Assembly (NCBI GenBank): GCA_013178095.1
Contig: JABLXK010000007.1
Location: 1 to 64,000, forward strand
Direction of reading: 5' to 3'
Origin: Anaerolineae bacterium
GTDB taxonomy: Bacteria; Chloroflexota; Anaerolineae; Anaerolineales; Anaerolineaceae
DNA: 64,000 nucleotides
Positions 52,007-59,725 of this stretch are shown in pieces. How positions within the stretch are numbered: the first letter of the stretch is position 1; each line of letters opens with the position of its first letter. Below the pieces are notes generated by a model, which was not told where the DNA came from, searched no databases, and saw nothing but the letters and a program-made list of their open reading frames with translations. The position numbers and the translations under genes were made by a program.

Positions 52007-52780
52007 TTAATCCAGTTTCCAACGCAACAATCTCTTTTCCAGCCAAACAACCAGGGAATACAGCAGCACTGCCAGGCAGACCAACGTCAGCACACCCACG
52101 AAAACCAGAGCGGTATCATACTGGCCGCGCCCGACATTGATCAAAAAACCCAAACCGCGGTCTGAACCCACCAATTCCCCCACCACCGCGCCGATCACCG
52201 AAAGCGTGGCGCCGATACGCAAGCCGCCCAGCAGAATTGGCAAGGCAGCCGGGAGTTCCAACTGGCTGAATGTCTGCCAGGGCGTGGCGCGCATGGACCG
52301 CATCAGATCGCGCAGATTTTCCGGCACGGCGCGCAAGCCCACCACCGTGTTCACCAGCACCGGGAAGAATACGGTCAGCGCGCAAATCAGCACCTTGGAA
52401 AAAATTCCCGACCCAAACCAGATCACCAACAGGGGCGCAATGGCTATCGTAGGCACCGCCTGGCTGGCTACCAGGAAAGGCTGCAGCACGTTTTCCAGGA
52501 ATCTGGACTTGGCCAGGAGATACCCCAGCAGGCTGGCAAATAAAACCCCGCAGGAAAGGCCGCTAACCACTTCCAACAGGGTTGCGGCGCCATGTTCCAA
52601 CAGCGATCCGTCGCTCAACGCGCGCACAAAGCGCTCAGCCACCTGGATGGGTGCCGGCAGGATAAAAGCCGGCAATTGCAGCAACAGCACCAGCAACTCC
52701 CACAGCAACAGGAATAGAGCTATGGTGATCACCACGCTCAACCTCCTGATGCTTCGATTTTTTACTTCAGCGGTTTCCAT
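52007..52780 (-). CDS. ribX: Riboflavin ABC transporter permease (RibX-like)
   Basis: About 257 residues of the BPD_transp_1 family with six membrane helices. The EAA-type coupling loop is near DLMRSMRATPWQTFSQLELPAALP (from about 165). The frame is open up to TTG 52825, but that codon lies inside the riboswitch terminator, so the real start is ATG 52780, just after the T tract. No good ribosome binding site precedes 52780, which is unusual. It is the first gene of the riboswitch-controlled operon. Confidence 0.88.
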   Translation of the reverse strand: METAEVKNRSIRRLSVVITIALFLLLWELLVLLLQLPAFILPAPIQVAERFVRALSDGSLLEHGAATLLEVVSGLSCGVLFASLLGYLLAKSRFLENVLQPFLVASQAVPTIAIAPLLVIWFGSGIFSKVLICALTVFFPVLVNTVVGLRAVPENLRDLMRSMRATPWQTFSQLELPAALPILLGGLRIGATLSVIGAVVGELVGSDRGLGFLINVGRGQYDTALVFVGVLTLVCLAVLLYSLVVWLEKRLLRWKLD

Positions 52781-52788
52781 TTTGTATA

Positions 52789-52822
52789 TAAAAAGACCTC
52801 GAAAACGAACTACGTTTCGAGG
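52789..52822 (-). terminator. Rho-independent terminator of the FMN riboswitch expression platform
   Basis: On the minus strand CCTCGAAACG / CGTTTTCGAGG (one bulged base) forms a stem followed by TCTTTTT. It lies between the aptamer and the permease start. FMN binding is expected to favour this terminator and shut the operon off. Confidence 0.88.
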
Positions 52823-52837
52823 CAATTCATAAAAGAA

Positions 52838-52970
52838 AACCTTCTTTAATATCCGGACTATACCGTCGACCCCGGAATTACACCGGATCTGCGCATTTCA
52901 GCGCTCGTGGGTTATTACCACCGATCGGGAATCGGGAAACCAGTTCCCTCACCCTGCCCCGAAGGAAGTT
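52838..52970 (-). promoter_or_regulatory. FMN riboswitch (RFN element)
   Basis: On the minus strand the canonical blocks occur in order: CTTCGGGGCAGGGTGAG, CCGATCGGTGGTAATAACC, CCACGAGCGCTG, GATCCGGTGTAATTCCGGGG, CGACGGTATAGTCCGGAT, closed by GAAGG pairing with CCTTC. These match the conserved RFN sequence in all six arms. It lies between a consensus promoter and a terminator, upstream of the ribX-ribY-ATPase operon. Confidence 0.97.
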
Positions 52971-52977
52971 CGCCATC

Positions 52978-53006
52978 ATTGTATAAGCATTTTTAACACG
53001 CGTCAA
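52978..53006 (-). promoter_or_regulatory. Sigma-70 promoter of the riboflavin transporter operon
   Basis: Minus strand TTGACG (53006-53001), exactly 17 bp, TACAAT (52983-52978). Transcription would start at about 52971, at the first base of the aptamer. Confidence 0.85.
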
Positions 53007-53043
53007 GTCAAATCTGTGAATATCCATTTATAATGTTGAAATC

Positions 53044-53517
53044 ATGCAAGCGGAAAAACCCTATACCATCCAACCGGCCACCTGGCGCGACCTGTTCGCT
53101 TTGAGCGAACTGGAGAAGATCTGTTTCAAAGAAGACGCCTGGCCGCTGCTGGAATTGATGGGCGTGCTCACTTTTCCCGGCGTGGTGCGGCTGCGAGCGG
53201 TGGTGGAAAAGGAAATGGTCGGTTTCATCGCCGGCGATGCGCGCCGCGCGGAAAAAACCGGCTGGATCCTGACCCTGGGCGTGCTGCCTTTCTGGCGGCG
53301 CAGGGGAATCGCATACGACCTGCTCAGCACTTGCGAGCAGCAAATGGGCATGCCGGTCGTGAAACTGACCGTCCGGCGCAACAACGAATCCGCCCTGCGG
53401 TTGTATGAAAAAATGGGCTACCGGCAAGTGGACATCTGGTCGCGTTATTACCGCAGCGGGGAAGATGGATTGGTTTTGGAAAAGACAATCGCGCCCGCAT
53501 TCGAATCCACAAAATGA
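53044..53517 (+). CDS. GNAT acetyltransferase, RimI-like
   Basis: A 157-residue single-domain acetyltransferase. The acetyl-CoA pyrophosphate loop is in LGVLPFWRRRGIAYDLL near 79-95 (Rx2GxG-like), and KLTVRRNNESALRLYEKMGYRQV near 108-130 gives the last strand and helix. It resembles ribosomal-protein alanine acetyltransferase RimI but lacks proof of that target. Its stop overlaps the LysE ATG (ATGA), so the pair is translationally coupled. The upstream region is the divergent FMN promoter. Confidence 0.85.
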   Translation: MQAEKPYTIQPATWRDLFALSELEKICFKEDAWPLLELMGVLTFPGVVRLRAVVEKEMVGFIAGDARRAEKTGWILTLGVLPFWRRRGIAYDLLSTCEQQMGMPVVKLTVRRNNESALRLYEKMGYRQVDIWSRYYRSGEDGLVLEKTIAPAFESTK

Positions 53518-54146
53518 ATATCAACACAGAATCTCTGCAAATCATCCTGAAAGGCCTAGCGCTGGGGTTTTCAATCGCCGCACCAGTCGGGCCGATCGGC
53601 ATCTTGTGCATCCGCCGTACGCTGGAACGCGGATTCAAATCGGGCGCGGTCAGCGGGTTAGGAGCCGCTGCAGCCGACGCGATTTACGGAACTATCGCAG
53701 CCGCGGGATTAACGCTGGTGGCCAAATTCCTGGCCGAGCAGAAATTGTGGATGGGCCTGCTGGGAGGCGGATTTCTGCTTTATTTGGGCGTGAAGACCTT
53801 TTTCAGCAAGCCTGCTGAAAACTCGGTCCGGAGCGACAGCCGGAACCTGGGTGGAGATTTTATCTCCACGCTGTTGTTGACCCTCAGCAACCCCATGACC
53901 ATCTTCGCGTTCGTGGCCATCTTCGCCGGCTTCAACGCTCAATCCGACACGGGCTACCGCACTTCCGCTTTTCTGCTGGTGCTGGGCGTTTTCTGCGGTT
54001 CGGTTTTCTGGTGGTTGACCCTGAGCACCTTGGTAAACCTGCTCAGACAGCGCTTGAACGCAAGCGTGATCTATTTCATCAATAAAGCTGCCGCCCTGAC
54101 CATTGCCGGATTTGGGGTATATTTGATTTTCAGCCAAGTCTTATAA
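53514..54146 (+). CDS. LysE-family amino-acid exporter
   Basis: A 210-residue six-helix transporter. The N-terminal segment LKGLALGFSIAAPVGPIGILCIRRTLERG near 11-39 is the LysE/RhtB signature with the Pro-rich AAPVGP turn; GLGAAAADAIYGTIAA near 46-61 is also conserved, as is TLSNPMTIFAFVAIFAG near 122-138. The family exports amino acids or related metabolites by proton antiport. The substrate is not predictable. It starts inside the stop codon of the GNAT gene. Confidence 0.92.
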   Translation: MNINTESLQIILKGLALGFSIAAPVGPIGILCIRRTLERGFKSGAVSGLGAAAADAIYGTIAAAGLTLVAKFLAEQKLWMGLLGGGFLLYLGVKTFFSKPAENSVRSDSRNLGGDFISTLLLTLSNPMTIFAFVAIFAGFNAQSDTGYRTSAFLLVLGVFCGSVFWWLTLSTLVNLLRQRLNASVIYFINKAAALTIAGFGVYLIFSQVL

Positions 54147-54163
54147 ATGCAACTGCAAGGTTT

Positions 54164-54733
54164 ATGAAAACAGAGTCCAAAAATTCATGGGAAGTGATCC
54201 GTTCCGAAAGCGGACCGGATTTGGGTTTATTCAAAACCCGCTACGATTGGGCAAAAAATCCGCGTAACGCCAAAACCATCAAAGCGGTGGTGCTCGAATC
54301 GCGCGATTGGGTCAATATCGTGGCGCTCACACCTGCGCACAAGATCCTGATCGTGCGGCAATTCCGCTTTGGGGTAGGCCGAGACACGCTTGAGATCCCC
54401 GCCGGCATCATGAATGCAGGAGAAAACCCGCAGCAAGCAGCGATGCGCGAGCTTAGGGAAGAAACCGGCTGCGTGACCGATAACTGGAAGTACCTCGGCG
54501 CGTTCGACGCCAACCCGGCATTCATGAACAATATTTGCCATTCCTGGCTGGCCCTGGACGTCATTCAAAAATTCCCCCTGCAACTGGATGAGGGAGAAGA
54601 GATCGACCTGGCGGAACTATCCCTGGATGAAATCCGTAAAGAGATCAACGCAGGCCGCATGCGCAACGCCCTCTCGCTGGCAGCGCTTTCCCAAGTGTTC
54701 GACCTGCGTATTCAGCAGGGCGATGCCGGTTAG
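54164..54733 (+). CDS. NUDIX hydrolase (ADP-ribose pyrophosphatase-like)
   Basis: A 189-residue protein. The Nudix box GIMNAGENPQQAAMRELREE, continuing TGCV, fits G-x5-E-x7-REUxEExGU near residues 84-108, with the upstream LIVRQFRFGVGRDTLEIPAG loop typical of ADP-ribose pyrophosphatases. It cleaves nucleoside diphosphate derivatives. AAGG stands before the ATG. It lies 17 bp after the LysE gene in the same direction. Confidence 0.93.
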   Translation: MKTESKNSWEVIRSESGPDLGLFKTRYDWAKNPRNAKTIKAVVLESRDWVNIVALTPAHKILIVRQFRFGVGRDTLEIPAGIMNAGENPQQAAMRELREETGCVTDNWKYLGAFDANPAFMNNICHSWLALDVIQKFPLQLDEGEEIDLAELSLDEIRKEINAGRMRNALSLAALSQVFDLRIQQGDAG

Positions 54734-54766
54734 TGATCCAAAAACCGAACCTATCGAGAGGTATTC

Positions 54767-55408
54767 ATGGCAAAAAAATCAAAAAAAATTCAGAGCGTTG
54801 ATAGTCTGTTAGCCGGCGTGGAGCGGCTGTACATACAGGTCATGATTGGAATCGTGCCGCCTGTCTTCTTGCTGCTGGCGGGTTGGTGGGGCAGCCTGTA
54901 TTTTGTACCGGAAGAAGCGGTCAAATTCTTTGCCCTGGGCGGGCTGCTGCTGGGCTTGTTCCTGGATATATTGTTCATGCGGCGCTGGCTGCGCAAGGCC
55001 TACACCTTACCGGCGGGTTGGTTCGCGGCAGTTTATCTCTTCTACTCCGCCGGCTTGTTCGGTTTCTTTATGGGTGTGCCGGTTTTCAACGCACTGTTGG
55101 GAATCATGGGCGGCTACTATGTGGGGATCTGCCTGCGCTTCGCGCAAAAGGATAAAGCGGAAGTGGAAATCGCCGCCCGGCGCACCGCGTTGTTCGCCGC
55201 CGGCATGCTGGCAGCGGTTTGCGCCGCTAGTTGGACCATCGCTTACCTGGATCCTTCAACAGCCGCCAATATCAACGGTATGTTCCATCTATCCAGGCCA
55301 ATCAGCCGCGAGAATATCCTGCTGTTTTCCGCCTTCGCGGGAGTTGGGCTGGCGGCGCTTGAATATTTCATCACGCGCGCGACCGTCAAGTTCGCGCGCT
55401 TCATGTAA
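54767..55408 (+). CDS. Membrane protein of unknown function
   Basis: A 213-residue protein with about six hydrophobic segments (about 27-47, 53-72, 84-104, 105-121, 138-158, 180-205) and a very basic N terminus (AKKSKKIQ). I recognise no family. Aromatic residues are common near the helix ends. GAGAGGTATTC precedes the ATG, and the gene follows the NUDIX gene by 33 bp, so it is probably the fourth gene of one operon. Confidence 0.65.
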   Translation: MAKKSKKIQSVDSLLAGVERLYIQVMIGIVPPVFLLLAGWWGSLYFVPEEAVKFFALGGLLLGLFLDILFMRRWLRKAYTLPAGWFAAVYLFYSAGLFGFFMGVPVFNALLGIMGGYYVGICLRFAQKDKAEVEIAARRTALFAAGMLAAVCAASWTIAYLDPSTAANINGMFHLSRPISRENILLFSAFAGVGLAALEYFITRATVKFARFM

Positions 55409-55419
55409 TTGCAGGCGAT

Positions 55420-56301
55420 TTAACGGTTCATTTTTTCCGCGGTAATTTTCCGACTGGCTGGCTGCATCCGGTAGAGAGTAGCAAGCGCCAGGCAAAGGAA
55501 CAAGCCCGCGTTGATCACGCCGGCTGCCCCGACCACCAGTTTGCTGGGATTAATGAAGATCACGCTCCATACGCCGTAAGTATTGGCGTTAAAGAAAGCG
55601 TGCATGAACGCTGCCAGGATGGTGCTGCGGGTTCTAAACCATACGGCGCCCATCCAGACACCCAGACTGGACACCAGGATAAAGTGCAACAGCACGCCCG
55701 GGAACGCCTGGCGCCCATAGCCGAACCCCAGGATCAGGATCAGCGGCGTATGCCATAAAGCCCAGATCATACCGGAAAGCACTACCGCCCTGACCTGCCC
55801 CAACGGTTCCAGCGCCGGCAGCAGGAATCCGCGCCAGCCAAGTTCTTCCCCCAGGGAGGGAAGCATGTTCATAACCGGCGCGCCTGCCAGTGTTACGAAA
55901 GCCAGGGCAGCCAGCATGGTGCCTGCCGGCAGCGGCAGCCCGCTGCTTACGCCGTATTGAGCCATGAAAGATTGCAGGGTCAGGTCGGGCTTTTGGATAA
56001 AAGCCCAGGTAATGGCGTAGTTCAATACAAACATTAGCAGGATCACGGCATAGACTTTCAGATAGTCGAACGCTTTTCCCCAATTCAAGCCCAAATCCTT
56101 AAGCGGTCTTTTCATTACGATGGTCTGGGTGAAGATGGCGCTCAATGCCGGCACGAACATGGCAGCCGCGATCACCATTTGCGAATTGAGCAAGGGTGCG
56201 TCGTAGAGCGTCAGCCCCAACCGCCTGGCCGCGCAGGCCAGCAAGATGGTTGCGCCGAAGGTCAGCCCGATGAAACTGAAGAGCGCTTTTTTGTTGATCA
56301 T
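55420..56301 (-). CDS. CPBP intramembrane metalloprotease (CAAX protease family)
   Basis: About 293 residues with eight membrane helices. The three family motifs are present: EELGWRGFLLPALEPLG (EExxxR), SGMIWALWHTPLILILG (FxxxH-like, WHTP) and HAFFNANTYG (HxxxN). Members cleave prenylated or small membrane peptides, or act as bacteriocin immunity proteins. ATG 56301 has GGGA upstream; the frame extends 20 codons further, into the preceding gene's end. Function is unassigned. Confidence 0.9.
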   Translation of the reverse strand: MINKKALFSFIGLTFGATILLACAARRLGLTLYDAPLLNSQMVIAAAMFVPALSAIFTQTIVMKRPLKDLGLNWGKAFDYLKVYAVILLMFVLNYAITWAFIQKPDLTLQSFMAQYGVSSGLPLPAGTMLAALAFVTLAGAPVMNMLPSLGEELGWRGFLLPALEPLGQVRAVVLSGMIWALWHTPLILILGFGYGRQAFPGVLLHFILVSSLGVWMGAVWFRTRSTILAAFMHAFFNANTYGVWSVIFINPSKLVVGAAGVINAGLFLCLALATLYRMQPASRKITAEKMNR

Positions 56302-56332
56302 AGCAATTTCCCGATTTTGATTGAATTGCAGA

Positions 56333-57031
56333 TTATAGATCCCGCCGGTGTTTGTTCTCAATCACGCGCTGCTGGATCTTTTCGCTCTGCAGCTCGCGCA
56401 GCGCGTCGCGCGCGATCCAGTTGGCGGTCTTGTCGCCCAGGGTCAGCAATTCATTGGCCAATTCAATGGCCGCCTTGTTCAAAGCCAGGTTGCGCTTGCC
56501 GATATTGCGCAGTGCCCAGTTCACGGCTTTTTTGACGAAGTTGCGCGGATCGCCGGAGCAGGTTTTGATCAGGGGAAAGCAGGCGATGAATTGTTGGTCA
56601 TCGGCGGTCTTGTCGTGCCAGGCCAGGCAGGAAAGCAGGGCAAAAGCAGCGCGCCTGACGAATTCCTCATCGCGCGTTGACCATTCGCGCACATTATCCC
56701 AGGCAAAACGCGTATGCTGAAAGAGGTTGTCGCACACCTGATCGCATACGTCCCAGGAATCGAAATCCTTCACCCAGGCTTCCAGTTGCTGCTCAGTGGC
56801 TTGTTCGGGAACGTCGAGCATGGAGGCCAGGACGCGCGCATCAGGAATGCCGCTCTGCCAGAGTTCGAGCGCCAACTGGTGATCATGCGGAATCTCTTTG
56901 GCCAGCTTGCGCAGGTCGGGGATGGAAAGTCCCAACCGCTGCTCGGTGCGGATGGCGAAGCGCGCCATGCTTTCCAGTTGATCCGGCCGGGCGCGGGATT
57001 TAAGGAGATCGAGAACTTGTTCTGTTTGCAT
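56333..57031 (-). CDS. DNA alkylation repair protein (AlkD-like HEAT-repeat)
   Basis: A 232-residue all-helical protein of the AlkD/AlkC family. Blocks are IRTEQRLGLSIPDLRKLAKEI near 27-47, WQSGIPDARVLASML near 57-71, WDVCDQVCDNLFQHTRFA near 92-109, and the family-typical NFVKKAVNWALRNIGKRN near 165-182. AlkD removes bulky or charged alkyl-purines from DNA. The positively charged helix ends fit DNA binding. AGGCAGTCCGGT precedes the ATG; the C45 gene upstream is 14 bp away. Confidence 0.9.
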   Translation of the reverse strand: MQTEQVLDLLKSRARPDQLESMARFAIRTEQRLGLSIPDLRKLAKEIPHDHQLALELWQSGIPDARVLASMLDVPEQATEQQLEAWVKDFDSWDVCDQVCDNLFQHTRFAWDNVREWSTRDEEFVRRAAFALLSCLAWHDKTADDQQFIACFPLIKTCSGDPRNFVKKAVNWALRNIGKRNLALNKAAIELANELLTLGDKTANWIARDALRELQSEKIQQRVIENKHRRDL

Positions 57032-57045
57032 ACCGGACTGCCTTT

Positions 57046-58074
57046 CTAAAACTTCAATTCTTGTGTTTTTCGCTCTTCAAAGAGGTCCCAGTAGATATTG
57101 TACTTTCTGCCGGTCATATCCAAAGCCAAAGTCCAGATGGTTTTGATTCCGGGGAAGTTCTGCAGGGTATAGGTTCCGGGCGCTGTCAGGATCCACAGAA
57201 TGCTGTCATAAGTGAATTTTTCCCGCTGCAGGGCGATGCGCTGCAGGGTTTCATAGTAACGAATGAAAGTGTTGTGGTACGGGATTTTTTTCAACACGGT
57301 GTCTTCACGCGCCAGTTCGGGGTCGAGATAGTGGTTGGTCTGGATCAAAACACCCTCCCTGGGATGGATCACCTTGAAGCGTTGGGCGGTGTGTTCCACC
57401 GTCGCCATGTTGCCGAAGCGATCGGCCAAAAAATATTTCTTCGGGCAGCAGGCCGGCACCCTTTCGAACACAGCCAGCGCGTCGTCCACCGTTGCGCAGG
57501 TCTCGGCTATCAGTTTCACCAGGTGGATGCTGGAAATGCCGTAAGCCCATTGTTCCGCAAAAGAGAAGGTGATGCCGACGTATAAACCCTGGTCGTTGAG
57601 GGCGTCCTCGGGGAGGAAAGCGCGGTAGGACGGCGCGGTCAGCGCTGGATCGACAATGCCGTAATCTGTCACCGCGAAAAATGCGTTCCGTTCCGAATTT
57701 TTCACCCGGTAGGCTTCGAAGAGATCGGCGGGAACCGGCAGCCAATCGTAATTGCGGCCTACGCAAAGCGCATCGCCCTGCCTACAACCAAAAATCGTAC
57801 AAGCCCTGCCCATCCCGATCATATTTTTGAAGAAGAAAATCTCGCCGGTAATGGCGCCATAGAGCGCACTTTGCAGGTCAAACCCGCCGCCCTCGGCTAT
57901 TCCCCTCAACTCTTCCAGGTACTCCGGGTAGAATTTTTCGTATACCCGCAGTTGATTTTTCAACAGCTGCGGGTCGATAGGGACCGGACTGTTCCCGGCA
58001 CCATTCTCTCGATAAACGCAGCCCATTTGCCGGCCGATTTCGTAGAAATTACCTTCAAAGGTTCTGTTAAGCAT
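57046..58074 (-). CDS. C45-type Ntn hydrolase (acyltransferase/choloylglycine-hydrolase-like)
   Basis: About 342 residues. The likely nucleophile is Cys in MGRACTIFGCRQGDALCVGRN near 82-102, followed by NYDWLPVP; this matches the pattern of the C45 peptidase / linear amide hydrolase family, in which the Cys becomes the N terminus after self-cleavage. Asn and Arg positions occur in the next stretches (TNHYLDPEL near 253). Substrates may be acyl-amino acids, penicillin-like amides or bile-salt-like amides. ATG 58074 with AGAGGACAATTC upstream is chosen; the extra 17 codons of the open frame lack a ribosome binding site. Confidence 0.82.
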   Translation of the reverse strand: MLNRTFEGNFYEIGRQMGCVYRENGAGNSPVPIDPQLLKNQLRVYEKFYPEYLEELRGIAEGGGFDLQSALYGAITGEIFFFKNMIGMGRACTIFGCRQGDALCVGRNYDWLPVPADLFEAYRVKNSERNAFFAVTDYGIVDPALTAPSYRAFLPEDALNDQGLYVGITFSFAEQWAYGISSIHLVKLIAETCATVDDALAVFERVPACCPKKYFLADRFGNMATVEHTAQRFKVIHPREGVLIQTNHYLDPELAREDTVLKKIPYHNTFIRYYETLQRIALQREKFTYDSILWILTAPGTYTLQNFPGIKTIWTLALDMTGRKYNIYWDLFEERKTQELKF

Positions 58075-58254
58075 GAATTGTCCTCTTTGTCTTCCTTTGT
58101 ACTTGTACAAAAGAATTATTGACACATCTCATCCAGTGCAGGGATGATTAATATACCAAAACTATACTAACATAAATAAAATTATTGCGTGGAATTATTT
58201 TCAGGGGGGGGGTTCTTGGGGTGATCAAATAAAAGAGTTCAAGATAAAAAACAG

Positions 58255-58342
58255 CGGAGAGGGTGGGATTCGAACCCACGGTAACCAAACTGGCTACAAC
58301 GGTTTTCGAGACCGCCCCGATCGGCCGCTCCGGCACCTCTCC
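58255..58342 (-). tRNA. tRNA-Ser (anticodon CGA)
   Basis: The minus strand gives an 88-nt type II tRNA. Acceptor GGAGAGG pairs with CCTCTCC, and the discriminator base is G. The anticodon stem-loop is CGGT-CTCGAAA-ACCG, so the anticodon is CGA and reads UCG. A long variable arm and the T-arm GTGGGTTCGAATCCCAC are present. CCA is not encoded. Confidence 0.97.
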
Positions 58343-58353
58343 GTGTGCAGGGT

Positions 58354-58359
58354 ATTATA
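58354..58359 (-). promoter_or_regulatory. -10 element of tRNA-Ser
   Basis: A perfect TATAAT on the minus strand, 11 bp before the tRNA 5' end. The -35 at the expected distance (CTACAG) is poor. Confidence 0.6.
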
Positions 58360-58410
58360 CATTGAGAATCGCCGCTCTGTAGGAGAATTTTTGCCAGTGA
58401 TTCTGATAAT

Positions 58411-58440
58411 AACCACAGATGAACACTGATAAACACGGAT
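58411..58440. repeat. Dispersed short repeat (ACAGATGAACACxGATAAACACGGAT type)
   Basis: AACCACAGATGAACACTGAT followed by AAACACGGAT. Variants of the same sequence occur at 63306-63327 (AACCACAGGTGAACACAGAT) and on the other strand at 63517-63536. Function unknown; members of this repeat type recur in intergenic DNA of several phyla. Confidence 0.7.
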
Positions 58441-58536
58441 ATTTAAAAACCCAGCTCTTCGACTCGCACAGTGATCGGGATTTTGTACTTTTCGCTGAAA
58501 AGGATACTCGCGTCGCAGATTCAAACGCAGTTAGCC

Positions 58537-59331
58537 TTATTTTCCCTTCAGTTTTTGGCGCATGATGTTGGCGAAGCGCGTGCTGCTGATGGGATGATGG
58601 CTGAGAACTTCTCCCTGATAGATCAGGCAAAAAGAACCGAATGGGCTGGGGCAATTTTGTGCAGCTTCGAAATCAGCCATCTCCACCAGGTTGGCTTCAA
58701 GGCCAAATTCCCCTTTGGCCGCCTCCAGGATGGCTTTAATATTTTTTTCGGTATAGGGGCACTGGAACGAGCGCATGACCGTCAGGCCTGCGGGGTATCC
58801 GTCGGAATGATTGATGATTTCGTGCCTGAAATGCGGATTTTCAGCAGCTTCATCAAATTTCAATGCCAGCAATTCAAAATCGGGTTTGGCCTGATCGACA
58901 ACCAAGAAACCGTTCTTCAGGAAAATATCACTGCCGGCCATGAACGCGCTCTTGCGAGTAACCACCGCCAGGCCGGCCAATTGTTTTTGCCGGGCTTCTT
59001 CAACGATTGTCTGCAGCATGGCTGAAGCATAGCCATGATGCTTGCAGGTACTCTTGAATCCCACAAAGATGCAGTGGATGAACAAATAGCCTTTCGCGCG
59101 CACCGGCCGATGGACGTATTCACCGGGAATGTATTCCAGCATGCCCTGGTAACCTTCCGTTTTAGTTATCAAAGCTTTGATGCGTAATCCTTGGGGGTAA
59201 TATTGGCCAAACCACTGGATTTTGTTTCTGAGCTCCAGATGCTTAGCAACATCCTTGTAACCGCAAACACCGTAATCGGCAATGTTCTCCGGGGTTAGAT
59301 CGATAATTTGCGCATTGCCATCCAATTCCAT
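58537..59331 (-). CDS. GNAT acetyltransferase with YoaP-like C-terminal domain
   Basis: About 264 residues. The GNAT half (about 1-150) contains KHHGYASAMLQTIVEEARQ, with the CoA-loop, and GSDIFLKNGFLVVDQ. The C-terminal half (about 165-264) is the YoaP-like domain: TVMRSFQCPYTEKNIKAILEAA and LVEMADFEAAQNCPSPFGSF. YoaP proteins are acetyltransferases of unknown substrate. I choose ATG 59331 because AGGGAG stands 7 nt upstream; two earlier Met codons lack one. A perfect 16-bp palindrome lies 42 bp upstream. Confidence 0.87.
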   Translation of the reverse strand: MELDGNAQIIDLTPENIADYGVCGYKDVAKHLELRNKIQWFGQYYPQGLRIKALITKTEGYQGMLEYIPGEYVHRPVRAKGYLFIHCIFVGFKSTCKHHGYASAMLQTIVEEARQKQLAGLAVVTRKSAFMAGSDIFLKNGFLVVDQAKPDFELLALKFDEAAENPHFRHEIINHSDGYPAGLTVMRSFQCPYTEKNIKAILEAAKGEFGLEANLVEMADFEAAQNCPSPFGSFCLIYQGEVLSHHPISSTRFANIMRQKLKGK

Positions 59332-59372
59332 GGGTTTCTCCCTCATCATGTTCTGTTTATCGTTAGGATAAC

Positions 59373-59388
59373 ATGAATCATGATTCAT
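59373..59388. promoter_or_regulatory. Perfect 16-bp palindrome upstream of the YoaP-like gene
   Basis: ATGAATCA-TGATTCAT is an exact dyad, between possible -35 TTACAA and -10 TTATCC elements on the minus strand. It has the layout of an operator for a dimeric regulator. Confidence 0.5.
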
Positions 59389-59479
59389 ATTGTAAGTTTG
59401 AGAAATGCACGATGCAATTCCACCTAATTTTCACCCATAAATAGTTCGCGTTACAAATGAGGGGGGTATATTATTGCTT

Positions 59480-59541
59480 GAGATTGCCACGCCCGTCTGT
59501 CCTTCGATAGACTCAACGTAAGCGGCGCGTGCGCAATGACA
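59480..59541. repeat. Dispersed repeat, GAGATTGCCACG ... CGCAATGACA type
   Basis: The ends GAGATTGCCACG and CGCAATGACA enclose about 40 bp. A related sequence with ends GAGATTCTTC and TCAGAATGACA lies at 63392-63428. The paired ends suggest a foldback. Confidence 0.6.
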
Positions 59542-59553
59542 AATAAAAATAAT

Positions 59554-59723
59554 CTAATGATCGTAGGTTGGGTTGGAACCGCACCAACCCAACAGATCCA
59601 TAAAAAATAAAAGAGTTGGGTTTCGCTGTGCTCCGCATTATGCGGCTGGAAGCCGCTATTGCAGAGTATCTCCGCTCAATACGCTGTATTGAGCTTCGAC
59701 GCTCAACCCAACCTACTAATGAT
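59554..59723. mobile_element. MITE-like element with 12-bp terminal inverted repeats and flanking direct repeats
   Basis: GTAGGTTGGGTT (59563-59574) and AACCCAACCTAC (59705-59716) are perfect terminal inverted repeats. CTAATGAT flanks them at 59554-59561 and 59716-59723, as a target duplication would. The inner left end forms a hairpin, TTGGGTTGG / CCAACCCAA. No ORF is inside. The right flank ends 2 bp before the thiolase stop codon. Confidence 0.65.
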
Positions 59724-59725
59724 TT

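Noticed and set aside
50257-52780. Thiamine-precursor (ThiXYZ) or taurine/sulfonate assignment of the ABC transporter
   Set aside because: The upstream RNA is an FMN aptamer and not a TPP one, so riboflavin transport is better supported.
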